From Paracoccaceae bacterium (lineage in GTDB: Bacteria > Pseudomonadota > Alphaproteobacteria > Rhodobacterales > Rhodobacteraceae), in assembly GCA_024742705.1 (NCBI GenBank), contig JANSXZ010000004.1:149535-213534 (forward strand): a stretch of DNA of 64,000 nucleotides, given 5' to 3'. The position numbers and the translations under genes were made by a program. How positions within the stretch are numbered: position 1 is the stretch's first letter; the number at the start of each line of letters is the position of its first letter. Shown in pieces: positions 37,801 through 46,348 of this stretch. The notes beneath the pieces are model-generated. The model was not told where the DNA came from and did not search any database. It saw nothing but the letters and a program-made list of their open reading frames with translations.

Positions 37801-38313
37801 GCGGGTCGACAGGAAATCCTTGTCGTTGCCGGTGTGGCGCAGCAGGAACATGCCCACATCCTGCACCATGTCGGGGTTCGAACAGATGTTGAAATAGAAA
37901 TAGCTGCCCATGCCGCAGCCGGCATAGACGCCGATGCGGCCGGGGAACCCGTCGGGCGCGTGGCCGGCATTTTCCAGCGCGGTCCAGGCCACCTCGAGAA
38001 ACTTGCGGTGCTGCGGATCCAGTATTGCCGCCTCCTTGGGCGAGAACCCGAAGACATCCGCGTCGAAACGGTCATAGTCGTCCAGCAGTGCTGCCACAGG
38101 CACATAATCGGGATTGCGGATCATGGCCGGATCTTCGCCCGCCGCCAGCAGCGCGGCTTCGTCCAGCGGGCGGATCGACGACACACCGTCGCGCAGGTTT
38201 TCCCAGAAGGCATCCAGAGAGGCCGCACCGGGCAGATCGACAGACATGCCCACGATCGCGAATGCCATTGGCTCTGCGGCCGTGTCGGAAGCGGAATTCG
38301 GGGTGTTTTTCAT
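31804..38313 (-). CDS. Type I polyketide synthase, KS-AT-KR-DH-ACP-TE
   Basis: 2169 residues. KS (about 15-445) has Cys189 in TACSTSL, His325 and His365. AT (about 540-840) has the nucleophile Ser638 in GHSMGE and an unusual IAAHS at the specificity site, so the extender unit cannot be read safely. KR follows, with its Rossmann loop at 1190-1197 (TGGFGGIG) and Tyr1350. DH (about 1420-1690) has His1436 in DDHRTRAG, one residue longer than the usual HxxxG, and Asp1609 in HPALMD. ACP Ser1821 is in LGGHSL. TE has Ser1973 in GFSGGG and a His in GDHDSM near the C-terminus. DH after KR reverses the common order. One extension with ketoreduction and dehydration, then TE release, is the simplest reading, unless it works iteratively. 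Confidence 0.93.
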   Translation of the reverse strand: MKNTPNSASDTAAEPMAFAIVGMSVDLPGAASLDAFWENLRDGVSSIRPLDEAALLAAGEDPAMIRNPDYVPVAALLDDYDRFDADVFGFSPKEAAILDPQHRKFLEVAWTALENAGHAPDGFPGRIGVYAGCGMGSYFYFNICSNPDMVQDVGMFLLRHTGNDKDFLSTRVSHVFDLKGPSINLQTACSTSLVAVHYACQALASGECEMALAGGVTIDLPQGRGYLYKENEILSPDGACRAFDHRAQGTVFGSGAGAIVIRRLQDAIADGDHIHAVIRGSAVNNDGAAKAGYLAPSVDGQATAVRAALDKAGVEAETLDYVECHGTGTYLGDPIEVSALTEAYRASTDATGFCRIGSVKTNIGHLDTAAGVAGLVKTALALQHRQIPPSLGFEAPNPAIDFDHSPFRVNAALADWTSHKGPRRAGVNALGVGGTNAHVILEEAPARAASEESDFPFHVLCVSGRTKSALDANTRALAAHLRAHPEQPLADVAHTLRNGRHGFERRRVVVAETHDEAARLLDEGDARSVFTHDVLGTSPDTVFMFPGGGAQYPDMARDLYETEPVFADWMDRGLAHLQPQLDYDIRALWLPEPQDRAAAAETLKKPSVQLPLIMIVEYALAQLWMSWGVRPSALVGHSMGENTAACLAGVMRFEDCIDLVLLRGRLFDTVPAGGMLSVSAPLAQIEPLVGDDLDIASVNAPQLSAVSGPQAALDRLAKVLTARGIDHQRVPIDIAAHSRMLDPILGDFRAFLQKLTLSPPELTVMSNRTGRALTDEQATDPDYWVAQLRNTVMFADCISTLAQRSGQVFLEVGPGKALSALAQMSETVKPGQVLSSLRHPDQDIADDAYFLGVIGRLWACGVNADWSQIWGEARRNRVPLPGYQFQRSRYFIEPGTAQAPVAPRIPVRSDDIADWGWRPAWYPKSPETDLEVGAPPESTPPETWLVFADQAGLADATAARLRRAGHDVTLVRSGDSFAELSDGSFVLAPEQGRDGYDMLFLRLAELSRMPTRIAHFWLVTETETFRPGSSFFYRNAEHGFYSLMYLAQALSTQETEADLHITVVTNGAAQVGDEPLPYPEKALIAGPAGVIPREMPGLTCATIDIDLPQRVAETGFWAELRAARQGPRPRADLEPFAERLLEDLLARPRSATAALRNGRRLEQNWRAAPLTDDADDDAPLFRNGGTYLVTGGFGGIGLTVARDLIEKHAAKIVLVVREALPDRAEWAAYLAGHAPGDRTARRIRAVQGLEAAGGDVMLAVADVCNIEEMRHATDAVRARFGRIDGVLHAAGVIDDGPLLARTADDVERVFAPKITGLHVLDEIFPDGALDLMVLFSSSSTATRPAGQIDYVAANEYLNAFARSRRSAQTRVVAINWGIWAQVGMAAEAMARRTGDTEPAPHRPVDAPLLDTTSFDATGVRTFHASLGTDHWLLDDHRTRAGDAVIPGTGYAELAAEALGAQGVTVPYEIRDLYFLRPVGATADAPAQITLRLEDTDDGFGFEVRSGVMVNGRPGTVLNAQAQLHLLHDSPRPGYVDPGAIARRCGASRSAGADGRLRSPQEAHLDFGPRWDVIRSIALGRDEGLAHLALPPAARDDLAQGYVMHPALMDLATGWAMDLIPGYKGAHLWVPLSYRSIRVWRPLPSEVLSWVRLNPAGGDGMASFDITLCGRDGTVYLEAQGFEMKRMQGAFAAPGLPEARDVIFDDARRSDTPLSPDEERLVAAIAEGIRPAEGPDALRRALRTGHAQIVVSALPLPALIAQADAPQTAPTESQSFERPDLDSDFVAPRNPVEETLAGFWQNLLGVAQVGVHDSFFDLGGHSLIAVRLFAMIKRSFDVQLPISVLFEAPTIAKCADLIAARTGRSLDAKPAATRDKGDAAAPPPEPFAHVVPLHPGPGTGATPFFIVAGMFGNVLNLRHLALLIGKDRPVYGLQARGLVGDDAPHDRVEEAAEDYIAEMRRVQPDGPYLLGGFSGGGITAYEMAQQITRAGQTVAVLAMLDTPLPVRPALRPMDRLWIKWQDLRQQGLGFFGKWARDRLAWEVHKRQANTAPHAVGGFNNARIEAAFMEAMMHYNLRKWDGDMILFRPALDRHWQVSGGNWANRDREYVFHDNAWSDWISRISVVEVPGDHDSMVLVPNVSVMASHLAEVFDAAEPEQSPAPLRAVTAAE

Positions 38314-38533
38314 TTTCTCAACGCCTGACCTTGTTACCTGCCACCGGCCGCGCCAACCGGCCCGATCCTTTGCCGCCGCGCAAAGCTGCGGGCGATCTTG
38401 GTTTGGTTCTGGATCGGCGATGTCGCGATTTGATGTAACAACTCTGGCGTTTTTGAGGCCATTTCGGGGCGGCTGTGCGGATCGGGATCAATCGCACCAA
38501 TCCTACCGCATTGTGCAGAATTTGGAAACGCCA

Positions 38534-40000
38534 TCACAACACCGTGCGGCGGCGGTTCCGGTGGGCCGCGCTGCGCCCGATCGCGGGCCCCGAGGCGAAC
38601 AGCCGGCGCGGCTGCATGTCGGGAAAAGTGCCGCGCACCCGTTCGACATAGCCAAACAGAACTCCGGCCACCAGCCAGGTGTAGGGCGTGAGGACCGCGT
38701 TCAGCAGCATGTCGACCATGGTGATCGACAGCATCAGCGCAAGCGGCGCGGCAAAGGGCGACAGCGCGGCTTCGTCCATCCGGCGCGAGATCCGCCAGAG
38801 CGCCACCAGGGGATAGGCCAGAAGGCCCATTTCGGCGATGTAGCCGACCCAGCCGAAGCTGCCGAAAACGATGATCCACCGTCCGTCCGGCACGCTGACG
38901 ATTTCGCCGCTTTCGGCGTCGCGCAGCAGGTTGCGGCCCCATTCGCCCCAGCCGAACAGCCAGCGCTGGGCGGCACGGTCCAGAAGCTCTTCTTCGTTGC
39001 CGAACCGGAAGCCCAGCGATTGCGCCCGCGCCGGATTGATCCGCGCGGCCTGTTCCAGGATCGCCTCGAGCGGGACCAGGCCGGCGTTGCGCAGCACCGG
39101 GTACATCACCGCAACGGTGGCGAAGATCAGCGCGATGCGGATCTGAAGCTTCATCGGCGCGAAAAGCACCAGCGGTGTCAGCGCCAGACCATAGGCAAAC
39201 GAGGCCAGGCTCTTGCACAGCATCAGCACCACGAACAGGTAGATCACGCAGATGATCCAGCGGCGCTTGTCGGTCTCCTGCGCCGCGCGCCACAGCGATG
39301 CCGCCGCCATCACCGCGGTCAGAAAGAAGAAGGCGACCCAGAGCGCGTGTTCCAGAAAGACGATCGGCCGGAACCCGCCGCCGCGGATCAGCTGTTCAAA
39401 GCTGTGTTGCAGGAAGCCGTAGACAATGGTGTGGGTCTGCGGGCTGAACCGGACCTCGATCAGCGCCAGAACCGAATAGCCCAGCGCGCCCACAACCAGC
39501 GCCAGAAGAACCTCGCGCATGCCATCGTGGCTGGAAAGGAACTGACGCGCCAGAAAGAACGGCAGCAGCACGATCACCTGATGCGCCATCACCGAAAACA
39601 GGTCGCGGACACTGAGACCGGGCAGTACGGCGGTGATGAACTTGATCGGATCGTTGTTGGCGAGGATCTCGAAGACGATCGGATCGCCGTTGGTCAGAAC
39701 CGTGGGCACCACGCCGAAGACATAGCCAGCCAGCAGACCGCGCGCCAGCCACGAGCGCGGCAGCCAGTTCACCCGGTGGCCCAGAAGGAACATGCACATC
39801 GCCGCCGCCGCCAGCGACGGTATGGTTTCCTTGTCCATGTCCGGCACCAGCGGCAGGTTGAACTCGGTCAGCCGCGGCAACAGCAGATAACCGGCCAGCA
39901 GCGTCCAGATGATCGCCCGTTGCAGCGGCAGCTTGCGAAACAGCGCCACGGCCACCAGCGGGTAAATCGCCAGCATCAGATATGCAATCGCGTTGGGCAT
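38534..40000 (-). CDS. O-antigen ligase/polymerase-like membrane protein (Wzy/WaaL type)
   Basis: 488 residues from the ATG at 40000; a longer frame to 40105 exists but would overrun the divergent promoter. It has about 12 hydrophobic segments spread over the whole length and a larger polar loop in the C-terminal half, around residues 320-380, the usual form of Wzy polymerases and O-antigen ligases. It probably polymerises the repeat unit, or ligates it to an acceptor, in the periplasm. It is 220 nt upstream of the PKS on the same strand, so the two may be co-transcribed or have separate promoters. Confidence 0.8.
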   Translation of the reverse strand: MPNAIAYLMLAIYPLVAVALFRKLPLQRAIIWTLLAGYLLLPRLTEFNLPLVPDMDKETIPSLAAAAMCMFLLGHRVNWLPRSWLARGLLAGYVFGVVPTVLTNGDPIVFEILANNDPIKFITAVLPGLSVRDLFSVMAHQVIVLLPFFLARQFLSSHDGMREVLLALVVGALGYSVLALIEVRFSPQTHTIVYGFLQHSFEQLIRGGGFRPIVFLEHALWVAFFFLTAVMAAASLWRAAQETDKRRWIICVIYLFVVLMLCKSLASFAYGLALTPLVLFAPMKLQIRIALIFATVAVMYPVLRNAGLVPLEAILEQAARINPARAQSLGFRFGNEEELLDRAAQRWLFGWGEWGRNLLRDAESGEIVSVPDGRWIIVFGSFGWVGYIAEMGLLAYPLVALWRISRRMDEAALSPFAAPLALMLSITMVDMLLNAVLTPYTWLVAGVLFGYVERVRGTFPDMQPRRLFASGPAIGRSAAHRNRRRTVL

Positions 40001-40148
40001 CGGTCGGGCGTCGGATCCTGTCTGCGGTTCGGGCGGCCCCTGTGGGCCTAGCCAAAGAGATGGGCAAGATGATGGCAAGGATACAACGCCCGGCCGGGAA
40101 ATCAAAACCGTCGTCGCCGCGAACTGGCACCGCCGCGCCGCGACGCCT

Positions 40149-40173
40149 ATGGGTTACGCAACGGATAACCCAT
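40149..40173. promoter_or_regulatory. Perfect 8-bp dyad in the divergent wzy-like/wecG-like interval
   Basis: ATGGGTTA and TAACCCAT are separated by 9 nt. The right arm ends directly at the GAGG ribosome site of the divergent glycosyltransferase. It could be a repressor operator or an RNA hairpin that masks the start. No known regulator is matched. Confidence 0.55.
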
Positions 40174-40182
40174 GAGGCGCAA

Positions 40183-40938
40183 GTGCAATTCACCACCAAC
40201 GGGCATGTCATTTCGGTGAACGTGGCCGACATGCCCGCGCTCGACCTGGCGGTGCGTGAAAGGCTGCGGGCGGGTGCGGGCTTTGCGCTGGCCACGATCA
40301 ACCTGGATCATCTGGTCAAGCTGCGCGCCGATGCGCGCTTTGCGGCGGATTATGCCGCACAGGACATCGTGGTGGCCGATGGCCGGCCCATCGTCGCGCT
40401 GTCGCGGCTGGCCCGGCGGCCTGTCAGCCTGATGCCGGGGTCCGATCTGGTGGTGCCGCTGTGCCGGATCGCCGCCGAAGAGGGCGTGCCGCTGGCGCTG
40501 GTGGGCAGCACCGACCAGGCGCTTGCCGATGCCGCGACATATCTCACCGCCAATGTGCCCGGCCTGAAAGTGGTGCTGTGCCATGCGCCGTCGGGCCGTT
40601 TCGATCCCGATGGCCCCGAGGCCGATTCGATTTTCGAGGCGCTCGAGGCGTCGGGCGCGCGGATGTGTTTTCTGGCCTTCGGCGCGCCGAAACAGGAACG
40701 GCTGGCGCTGCGCGGACGCGACGCTGCCCCGCGGATCGGTTTTATATCGGTGGGCGCAGGGCTGGATTTTCTCGGCGGGCATCAGCGGCGTGCGCCGGTC
40801 TGGGTGCGGGCCATCGCGATGGAGTGGCTGTGGCGTGCGCTGACAGATCCCGTCCGCCTTGTGCCGCGCTATCTGAAATGCGCCATGCTGTTGCCGGGCT
40901 TGCTGCGCGACGCCTGGCATTTGCGTAAAAAGGTCTGA
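40183..40938 (+). CDS. WecG/TagA/CpsF family glycosyltransferase (GT26)
   Basis: 251 residues from a GTG at 40183 with GAGG five nt upstream; an ATG at 40060 would add 41 low-complexity residues. The normal family length is about 245, which supports the GTG. Family features are the N-terminal TINLDHLVKLR, VADGRPIVALSR, and the C-terminal GFISVGAGLDFLGG followed by WLWR. It transfers a hexose or N-acetylmannosaminuronate-type sugar onto a lipid-linked precursor at the inner membrane. It is divergent from the Wzy-like gene and closes the exopolysaccharide locus. Confidence 0.87.
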   Translation: MQFTTNGHVISVNVADMPALDLAVRERLRAGAGFALATINLDHLVKLRADARFAADYAAQDIVVADGRPIVALSRLARRPVSLMPGSDLVVPLCRIAAEEGVPLALVGSTDQALADAATYLTANVPGLKVVLCHAPSGRFDPDGPEADSIFEALEASGARMCFLAFGAPKQERLALRGRDAAPRIGFISVGAGLDFLGGHQRRAPVWVRAIAMEWLWRALTDPVRLVPRYLKCAMLLPGLLRDAWHLRKKV

Positions 40939-41238
40939 AAATACGGTGTTTTATCCGCGTTTGACGCGGGTGCGCGCCACGAATGTGCCACGAATACCTG
41001 TCAGGGTCCGGGCAATCGCCACTCTGCACAGGGCCTGCCAGCCTGCCATGACCCGACATTGCCCGCCGCCACGCCATGCCCGGCTGTTCGAACTGCTGCA
41101 CCAGGACAGCAGCCGAAACCCCGTGACCGCGCCGCCAACGCCGCCTTCGCCCGCGCCGGGCAACGCGCGCGCGTGCCAGGATTTCGCGCGCCACGCCGTC
41201 CGGTCGCTTCGCGCCGATCGGGCCGGCCGCCGCGTTGA
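40939..41238. other. Intergenic region with a tandem GCCACGAAT repeat
   Basis: No gene is supported. GCCACGAAT occurs at 40976-40984 and again at 40987-40995, exactly one helical turn apart. CCGCG and CGCGG form a small hairpin just before. The rest looks like unremarkable GC-rich spacer between two genes that end towards each other. Confidence 0.5.
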
Positions 41239-41940
41239 TCAGCCGCGAAACCCCGAAGCGACGACGAACTTCTCCGAACTGTCGGATCGCGACGCCGGCG
41301 GTTTCACATTGGCCACCTTGGTGAATTTCTGTTTCAGAAGCTTTTGCAGATCGCCTTCGGCGCCGCCCGCCAGAACCTTGGCCACGAAGGTGCCGCCGGG
41401 TTCCAGCACGTCGAACGCGAAATGCGCCGCCGCCTCGCACAGCGCGATGATGCGCAGATGATCCGTCTGCTTGTGGCCCGATGATGATGCGGCCATGTCC
41501 GACATCACCACATCGGCCTTGCCGCCCAGCCAGGTCTTGACCTGCGTGTCGGCATCGTCGGCCATGAAATCCAGAACATGGATCTCGCAGCCGGCGATCG
41601 GTTCGACCTCTTGCAGGTCGATCCCCAGGATCCGACCCACCGCCTTGCCCTGCTTTTCGCCCAGCGCGTTGACCCGGGGCACCGCCACCTGGCACCATCC
41701 GCCGGGCGCGCAGCCCAGATCGACAACCCGCGCCCCCGGCACCAGAAAGCGATAGCGATCGTCCAGTTCGAGGATCTTGAAGGCGGCGCGCCCGCGATAT
41801 CCTTCGGCCTGGGCGCGGCGCACATAGGGATCGTTCAACTGGCGTTGCAGCCAGCGCGTCGAACTCAGCTTGCGGCCCCGGGCGCTCTTGACCTTGACCT
41901 TCAGGTCGCGCTGTCCGCGCCCGGATGTGTTCTTGGTCAT
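41239..41940 (-). CDS. rlmE: 23S rRNA (uridine 2'-O)-methyltransferase RlmE
   Basis: 233 residues from the ATG at 41940 with AGAGG upstream. SAM-binding motif I is [15 protein letters not shown]. The catalytic set of the FtsJ family is present (Lys in [10 protein letters not shown], Asp in DMAAS, Lys in FVAKVL). The basic N-terminal tail is longer than in E. coli. It methylates U2552 of 23S rRNA during assembly of the large subunit. It lies 70 nt downstream of the RND gene. Confidence 0.95.
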   Translation of the reverse strand: MTKNTSGRGQRDLKVKVKSARGRKLSSTRWLQRQLNDPYVRRAQAEGYRGRAAFKILELDDRYRFLVPGARVVDLGCAPGGWCQVAVPRVNALGEKQGKAVGRILGIDLQEVEPIAGCEIHVLDFMADDADTQVKTWLGGKADVVMSDMAASSSGHKQTDHLRIIALCEAAAHFAFDVLEPGGTFVAKVLAGGAEGDLQKLLKQKFTKVANVKPPASRSDSSEKFVVASGFRG

Positions 41941-42010
41941 GGTGCACCTCTGGCTGTTCTGGCGGGCGATGGTAGCGCCCCCGGCGGGGAAAGAAAACCG
42001 CGCGTTGCTG

Positions 42011-45000
42011 TCACTCGGCCGCAGAGAGCCTTTCGGCGGCATCCAGTTCCGCGTCCAGAGCCGCCGACGCCGCCGCGCGCGGCCGCGACAAACCGGCGAT
42101 CAGAACATAGGCGGCGGGTGTCAGGAACAGCGTGAAGACCGCCGCAAGGCCGAGGCCGCCGAAGATCACCCATCCGATGGACATGCGCGCCTCGGACCCC
42201 GGACCGGTTCCCATGATCAGCGGAAGCCCGGCCAGTACGGTCGAGATCAGCGTCATCGAGATCGCCCGCAGGCGCATCCGCGCGGCGTTGCGCGCCGCGT
42301 CGCGCACACTCTGGCCCCGGTCGCGCAGCTGATCGGCGAATTCCACCAGCAAGATCCCGTTCTTTGCCATGATCCCGATCAGCATCACCACGCCGATCTG
42401 GCTGAAGATGTTGATGGTGGTGCCGGTCATCCACAGCGCATAGATCGCTGCGCAGATGCCGAAGGGCACCGTGATCATCACCACGGCCGCGCTGGTCAGG
42501 CTTTCGAATTGCGCGACCAGCACAAGGAACACGATGATCAGCGCCAGCGCGAAGGTGACGGCCAGCCCGTCCGATGTTTCTTCCAGCGTGGCGGCCTCGC
42601 CCAGGAAGATCAGGCCGATATCGGCGGGCAACGTCTGGCGCGCCAGATCGCGGATGGCATCCGTGGCCGCGCGCAGCGGCACATCGGGCGAAAGCGATGC
42701 GTCGATCTCGATGGCGCGCCGCTGGCCGTGGCGGTCCAGTTCGGCGGCGACGCCTTCCTCGCTGAACACCACAAGCTGCATCAGCGGCACCAGGGCGCCG
42801 CTTTCGGCGCGCACCGACAGATTCAGCAGATCGGCCGGGTCGCGGATCGCGCCCGCCGACGACTGGATGACGATGGGCACCGCCTGATCCTCGATCGTCA
42901 GCTCGGCGATTTCCTCTTCGTCGATCAGCGCGCGCAGCGTTGACGAAAGCTCGGACATGGGCACGCCCAGATCCGACGCCCGCGCGCGGTCGATCTGGAT
43001 CGAAAGCTGCGGTTGCGTCGCCTGGTATTGCACGCGCACCCGCGACAGCCCCGGCAGACCGCCCAGCGCATCGGCAAAGCTGTCGGCGGCAGCGGCGATG
43101 GCGGGGTAGGCCGGTCCGGTCAGCGCCAGCGACACGCCGCCCGCCGAACTGCCGCGCAAGCCCAGGCTGTTGCCGGAACTGACGCGGGCGCTGGCGCCGG
43201 GCAAGGCACTGAGCGCCGGGCGAATGTCATCGGCGATTTCGGCCTGCGACACGTTGCGCATGTCCCAGGGGGCTAGCCGTGCGCCGATCTGGCCCCGGTT
43301 CAGATCGTAGCGCCCGGTGATCGAATACACGCCGGTGGCGGCCCCGTTCGCGACCCAGGGCGCCAGCGCCGCCTCGACCGCCTCGACCTGGCGGTCGGTG
43401 TAATCCAGCCCGGTGCCGTCGGGCCCCTGAAGCCAGACGGTCACCTGGCCGCGATCCTCTGGCGGGACCAGTTCCTCGCCCAGATCGCCGCGCACCAGAA
43501 GCGCGCCGCCCGCGATCAGCGAAAAGACGGCAAAGGCGGGCAGGGGGGCGGCCAGCACCGGGCGCAGCATCCAGTCATAGAGCCGCCCCAGCCAGCCACC
43601 CACCGGGCCCAGCAGCCCGCGGTCGTCGCCCAGCGACGGCAGCCTGGCGGCGATCATCGGGCAGACCGACAAAGCAACGAAAGACGAAAGCGCGACGGTG
43701 ATTGCAAGGACAAAACCGAATTCCGAAAACAGCCGCCCGGCTTCGCTGGGCAGGAACGAAATCGGCGCGAAAACCGCGATCAGGGTCAGCGTTGTGGCGA
43801 TCACTGCGAAAAACACCTGCCGTGTGCCCAGAACAGCGGCGGCCCGCGCGCCCATGCCTTCGGCGCGGCGGCGCTGGATGTTTTCGGTGACGACGATGGC
43901 GTCGTCGACCACCAGACCGGTGGCCAGCACCAGCGCCAGCAGCGTGATCAGGTTGATCGAGAATCCCGCCATCCAGATCGCCGCGACCGACCCGATCAGC
44001 GCAACCGGAATCGCCACCGCGGGTATCAGTGTCGCGCCCAGCCGGCCCAGAAAGACCCACATCACCGCGATCACGATGACCAGCGCAAGGCCCAGCGTCT
44101 TGATCACCTCGATGATCGCGCCGCGCACGAAGACCGCGTCGTCGCCGGTGACGCGAAAGTGCATGTCGGGGAAGCGGTTTTCCAGCCGGTCCAATGCGCG
44201 CATCACATCGGCCGAGATCTGCACAGTGTTGGATTCCGATTGCCGCACCACGCCCATGCTGATCACCAGCCGCCCGTCGAGGCGGGCAAAGCTTTCGGGC
44301 GTCGCAAGGCCGAAATACACATCCGCGACATCGCCCAGGCGCACGGTGTCGCGCAGCATCAGATCCTTGATGCGCGCGGGGTCGGTGACGGTGGCATCCG
44401 CGCGCACCAGCACTTCAAGCTGGCCGGCCTCGAAACTGCCCACCGGAATGTCGAACTGCGCCGCGCGCAGCGCATTGGCGACCTCGCCGATCGACAGCCG
44501 GTAGGCGGCAAGCTGCTTGGGCGCGATGGCCACGCGGATTACCCGCGCCCTATCGCCGAACAGCGCCACCTCGGAGACGCCTTCGATGGCGGTGATTTCG
44601 GGGATGATTTCCTCGGAGACGCGGCGCGTCATCACGTCGATCGGGTCGGTATCGCTCCAGACGGCGATGTCGATGATCGGCCTGGCGTCGCGTTCGGATT
44701 TCACGACATAGAGATCCTCGACCGCCGATGGCAGGCGCGGCACGATGCGGCTGACCGCCTCGCGCACGTCGTTGGCGGCTTCGGCGAGGTCGCGGTTGGG
44801 GCGGAATTCGACGCGCATCCGGAAGTTGCCCTCTTCCGACGAGGACCGCACCGATACCACGCCGGCCACCCGTGCCACCGCGTTTTCGACCAGAGACGTG
44901 ACCTCGGCATCGACGGTCGTGGGCGAGGCGCCGGGATAATTGGCGCGCACCGAAACCACCGGCCTGTCGACATCGGGCAATTCGCGCACCTCGATGCCCA

Positions 45001-45109
45001 GCAGCGCGGCGAGGCCGGCAATCACGATCAGCAGGTTCATCACCGCCGCCAGCCAGGGCCGGCGCACCGAAAGGCCGGGCAGACCGCCGGTGTCGCGCCC
45101 GCCCGTCAT
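42011..45109 (-). CDS. RND efflux transporter, inner-membrane pump (AcrB/HAE1-like)
   Basis: 1032 residues, the standard length for AcrB relatives. Twelve membrane helices and two large periplasmic loops are evident. The proton-relay region in helix 4 reads [18 protein letters not shown] with the paired Asp residues. It exports hydrophobic compounds across the envelope using proton motive force, with the adaptor encoded just upstream (ATGA overlap at 45106-45109). No outer-membrane channel gene is nearby. Confidence 0.94.
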   Translation of the reverse strand: MTGGRDTGGLPGLSVRRPWLAAVMNLLIVIAGLAALLGIEVRELPDVDRPVVSVRANYPGASPTTVDAEVTSLVENAVARVAGVVSVRSSSEEGNFRMRVEFRPNRDLAEAANDVREAVSRIVPRLPSAVEDLYVVKSERDARPIIDIAVWSDTDPIDVMTRRVSEEIIPEITAIEGVSEVALFGDRARVIRVAIAPKQLAAYRLSIGEVANALRAAQFDIPVGSFEAGQLEVLVRADATVTDPARIKDLMLRDTVRLGDVADVYFGLATPESFARLDGRLVISMGVVRQSESNTVQISADVMRALDRLENRFPDMHFRVTGDDAVFVRGAIIEVIKTLGLALVIVIAVMWVFLGRLGATLIPAVAIPVALIGSVAAIWMAGFSINLITLLALVLATGLVVDDAIVVTENIQRRRAEGMGARAAAVLGTRQVFFAVIATTLTLIAVFAPISFLPSEAGRLFSEFGFVLAITVALSSFVALSVCPMIAARLPSLGDDRGLLGPVGGWLGRLYDWMLRPVLAAPLPAFAVFSLIAGGALLVRGDLGEELVPPEDRGQVTVWLQGPDGTGLDYTDRQVEAVEAALAPWVANGAATGVYSITGRYDLNRGQIGARLAPWDMRNVSQAEIADDIRPALSALPGASARVSSGNSLGLRGSSAGGVSLALTGPAYPAIAAAADSFADALGGLPGLSRVRVQYQATQPQLSIQIDRARASDLGVPMSELSSTLRALIDEEEIAELTIEDQAVPIVIQSSAGAIRDPADLLNLSVRAESGALVPLMQLVVFSEEGVAAELDRHGQRRAIEIDASLSPDVPLRAATDAIRDLARQTLPADIGLIFLGEAATLEETSDGLAVTFALALIIVFLVLVAQFESLTSAAVVMITVPFGICAAIYALWMTGTTINIFSQIGVVMLIGIMAKNGILLVEFADQLRDRGQSVRDAARNAARMRLRAISMTLISTVLAGLPLIMGTGPGSEARMSIGWVIFGGLGLAAVFTLFLTPAAYVLIAGLSRPRAAASAALDAELDAAERLSAAE

Positions 45110-46209
45110 GCATCACCCGCGATGGTCACGGCGCGTCCGGGCGCCAGACGCTGGCCGCCCTCGACGACCACGCGGTCGCCGGGGTGCAGATCGCCGTCCA
45201 CCAGGATCAGCCCGTCGCGCCGGCGGATCATCCGCACCGGCACCTGTTCGGCGGTGTCGTCCGCGGCGACGCGCCAGACATGCAGACCGCCGCGGGCGAA
45301 TTGAACCGCCAGTTCCGGTATCGCCGGGTAGCGCGCGCCCGGCAGATAGAGCCGGGTGGTGAACGATGCACCGGGGCGCAACAGGTCGTCGACATTGGGA
45401 ATGGCGATGCGCACGCGCGCCGTGCGGCTCTGGGGATCGATGCGGCTGTCGATGGCGCTGACGGTGCCGCTGAAGCTGCGATCGGCAAAGGCGGGCGTGG
45501 TTGCGGCCACTTCGGTGCCGGCCACCACGCGCGACAGCAGCCTTTCGGGCAGATCGATTTCAACCAGAAGAACCGAACGGTCGTCGAAGCTGGCGATTTC
45601 CACGGCGCTGTCGATCCAGGCCCCGGTTTCAACCGAGGGCAGGCCGGCCACACCGTCGAAGGGCGCGCGCACCGACCGGTCGTTCAGCGCCTGGCGCGCG
45701 CGCTCAACCTCGAGCCGGGCCAGCTCGCGCTGGGTCTGTGCCTCGTCGAGCCGCGCGGAGGTGACCGCGCCGGTGCCCTGCAACTGGCCGATGCGGGTGG
45801 CGATGCGGGTTGCCTCGCGCAGTTGCGCATCGGCCAGTTGCAGCGCCAGATCCTGGGTCGCGGTATCCAGTTGCACCAGCAGATCGCCCGCGGCGAAGCG
45901 GGTGTTGGCGGCAAGCGCCATGCGCGTGATCTTGCCGGCCTCTTCGCTGCGCAGCGTGACCGACCGGTTGGCCCGTCCGGTGCCCACCACCTCGACTTCT
46001 ATGTCGTCGCTGTCGGTGGCAACCTCGGTGACGATCACCGGGATGCCGCGCGCCGCCGACCGGCCGCCGCCGTCGCGTGCTGCGGGCGCTTCGGTGGCAA
46101 GCCCCAGCGCGGCCTGCACCTGATCGAGGTTCTGCACGACACCATAGGCCGCGATGCCCAGTATGCCGGTCACCAGAACCTGCGCCCATTTCGACATTGA
46201 TCGCGACAT
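45106..46209 (-). CDS. RND efflux periplasmic adaptor (membrane fusion protein)
   Basis: 367 residues from the ATG at 46209 (46197 is possible). One N-terminal membrane anchor (about 8-25) is followed by lipoyl/barrel-sandwich halves, with a helical hairpin at about 130-180 rich in Gln, Glu and Arg, and a beta-barrel domain with TRLYLPGARYP. It links the RND pump to an outer-membrane channel. Translational overlap with the pump gene confirms the pair. Confidence 0.92.
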   Translation of the reverse strand: MSRSMSKWAQVLVTGILGIAAYGVVQNLDQVQAALGLATEAPAARDGGGRSAARGIPVIVTEVATDSDDIEVEVVGTGRANRSVTLRSEEAGKITRMALAANTRFAAGDLLVQLDTATQDLALQLADAQLREATRIATRIGQLQGTGAVTSARLDEAQTQRELARLEVERARQALNDRSVRAPFDGVAGLPSVETGAWIDSAVEIASFDDRSVLLVEIDLPERLLSRVVAGTEVAATTPAFADRSFSGTVSAIDSRIDPQSRTARVRIAIPNVDDLLRPGASFTTRLYLPGARYPAIPELAVQFARGGLHVWRVAADDTAEQVPVRMIRRRDGLILVDGDLHPGDRVVVEGGQRLAPGRAVTIAGDA

Positions 46210-46348
46210 GTCACGACGGCCTTTCCTGAATGACCGCGGCGCTTTGCGGCATACGCCGTCCGGGGCGCCGCGCCGCAATTGCCCTTACCTTTACGACAGA
46301 TAGAGCCGTTTCGCGCGGGGAACAGGCCCGCCGGCAAGGCCGCGCCGG

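Noticed and set aside
40939..41238. Terminator after the WecG-like gene
   Set aside because: The CCGCG/CGCGG hairpin is preceded, not followed, by T residues on the + strand, so I do not call it.
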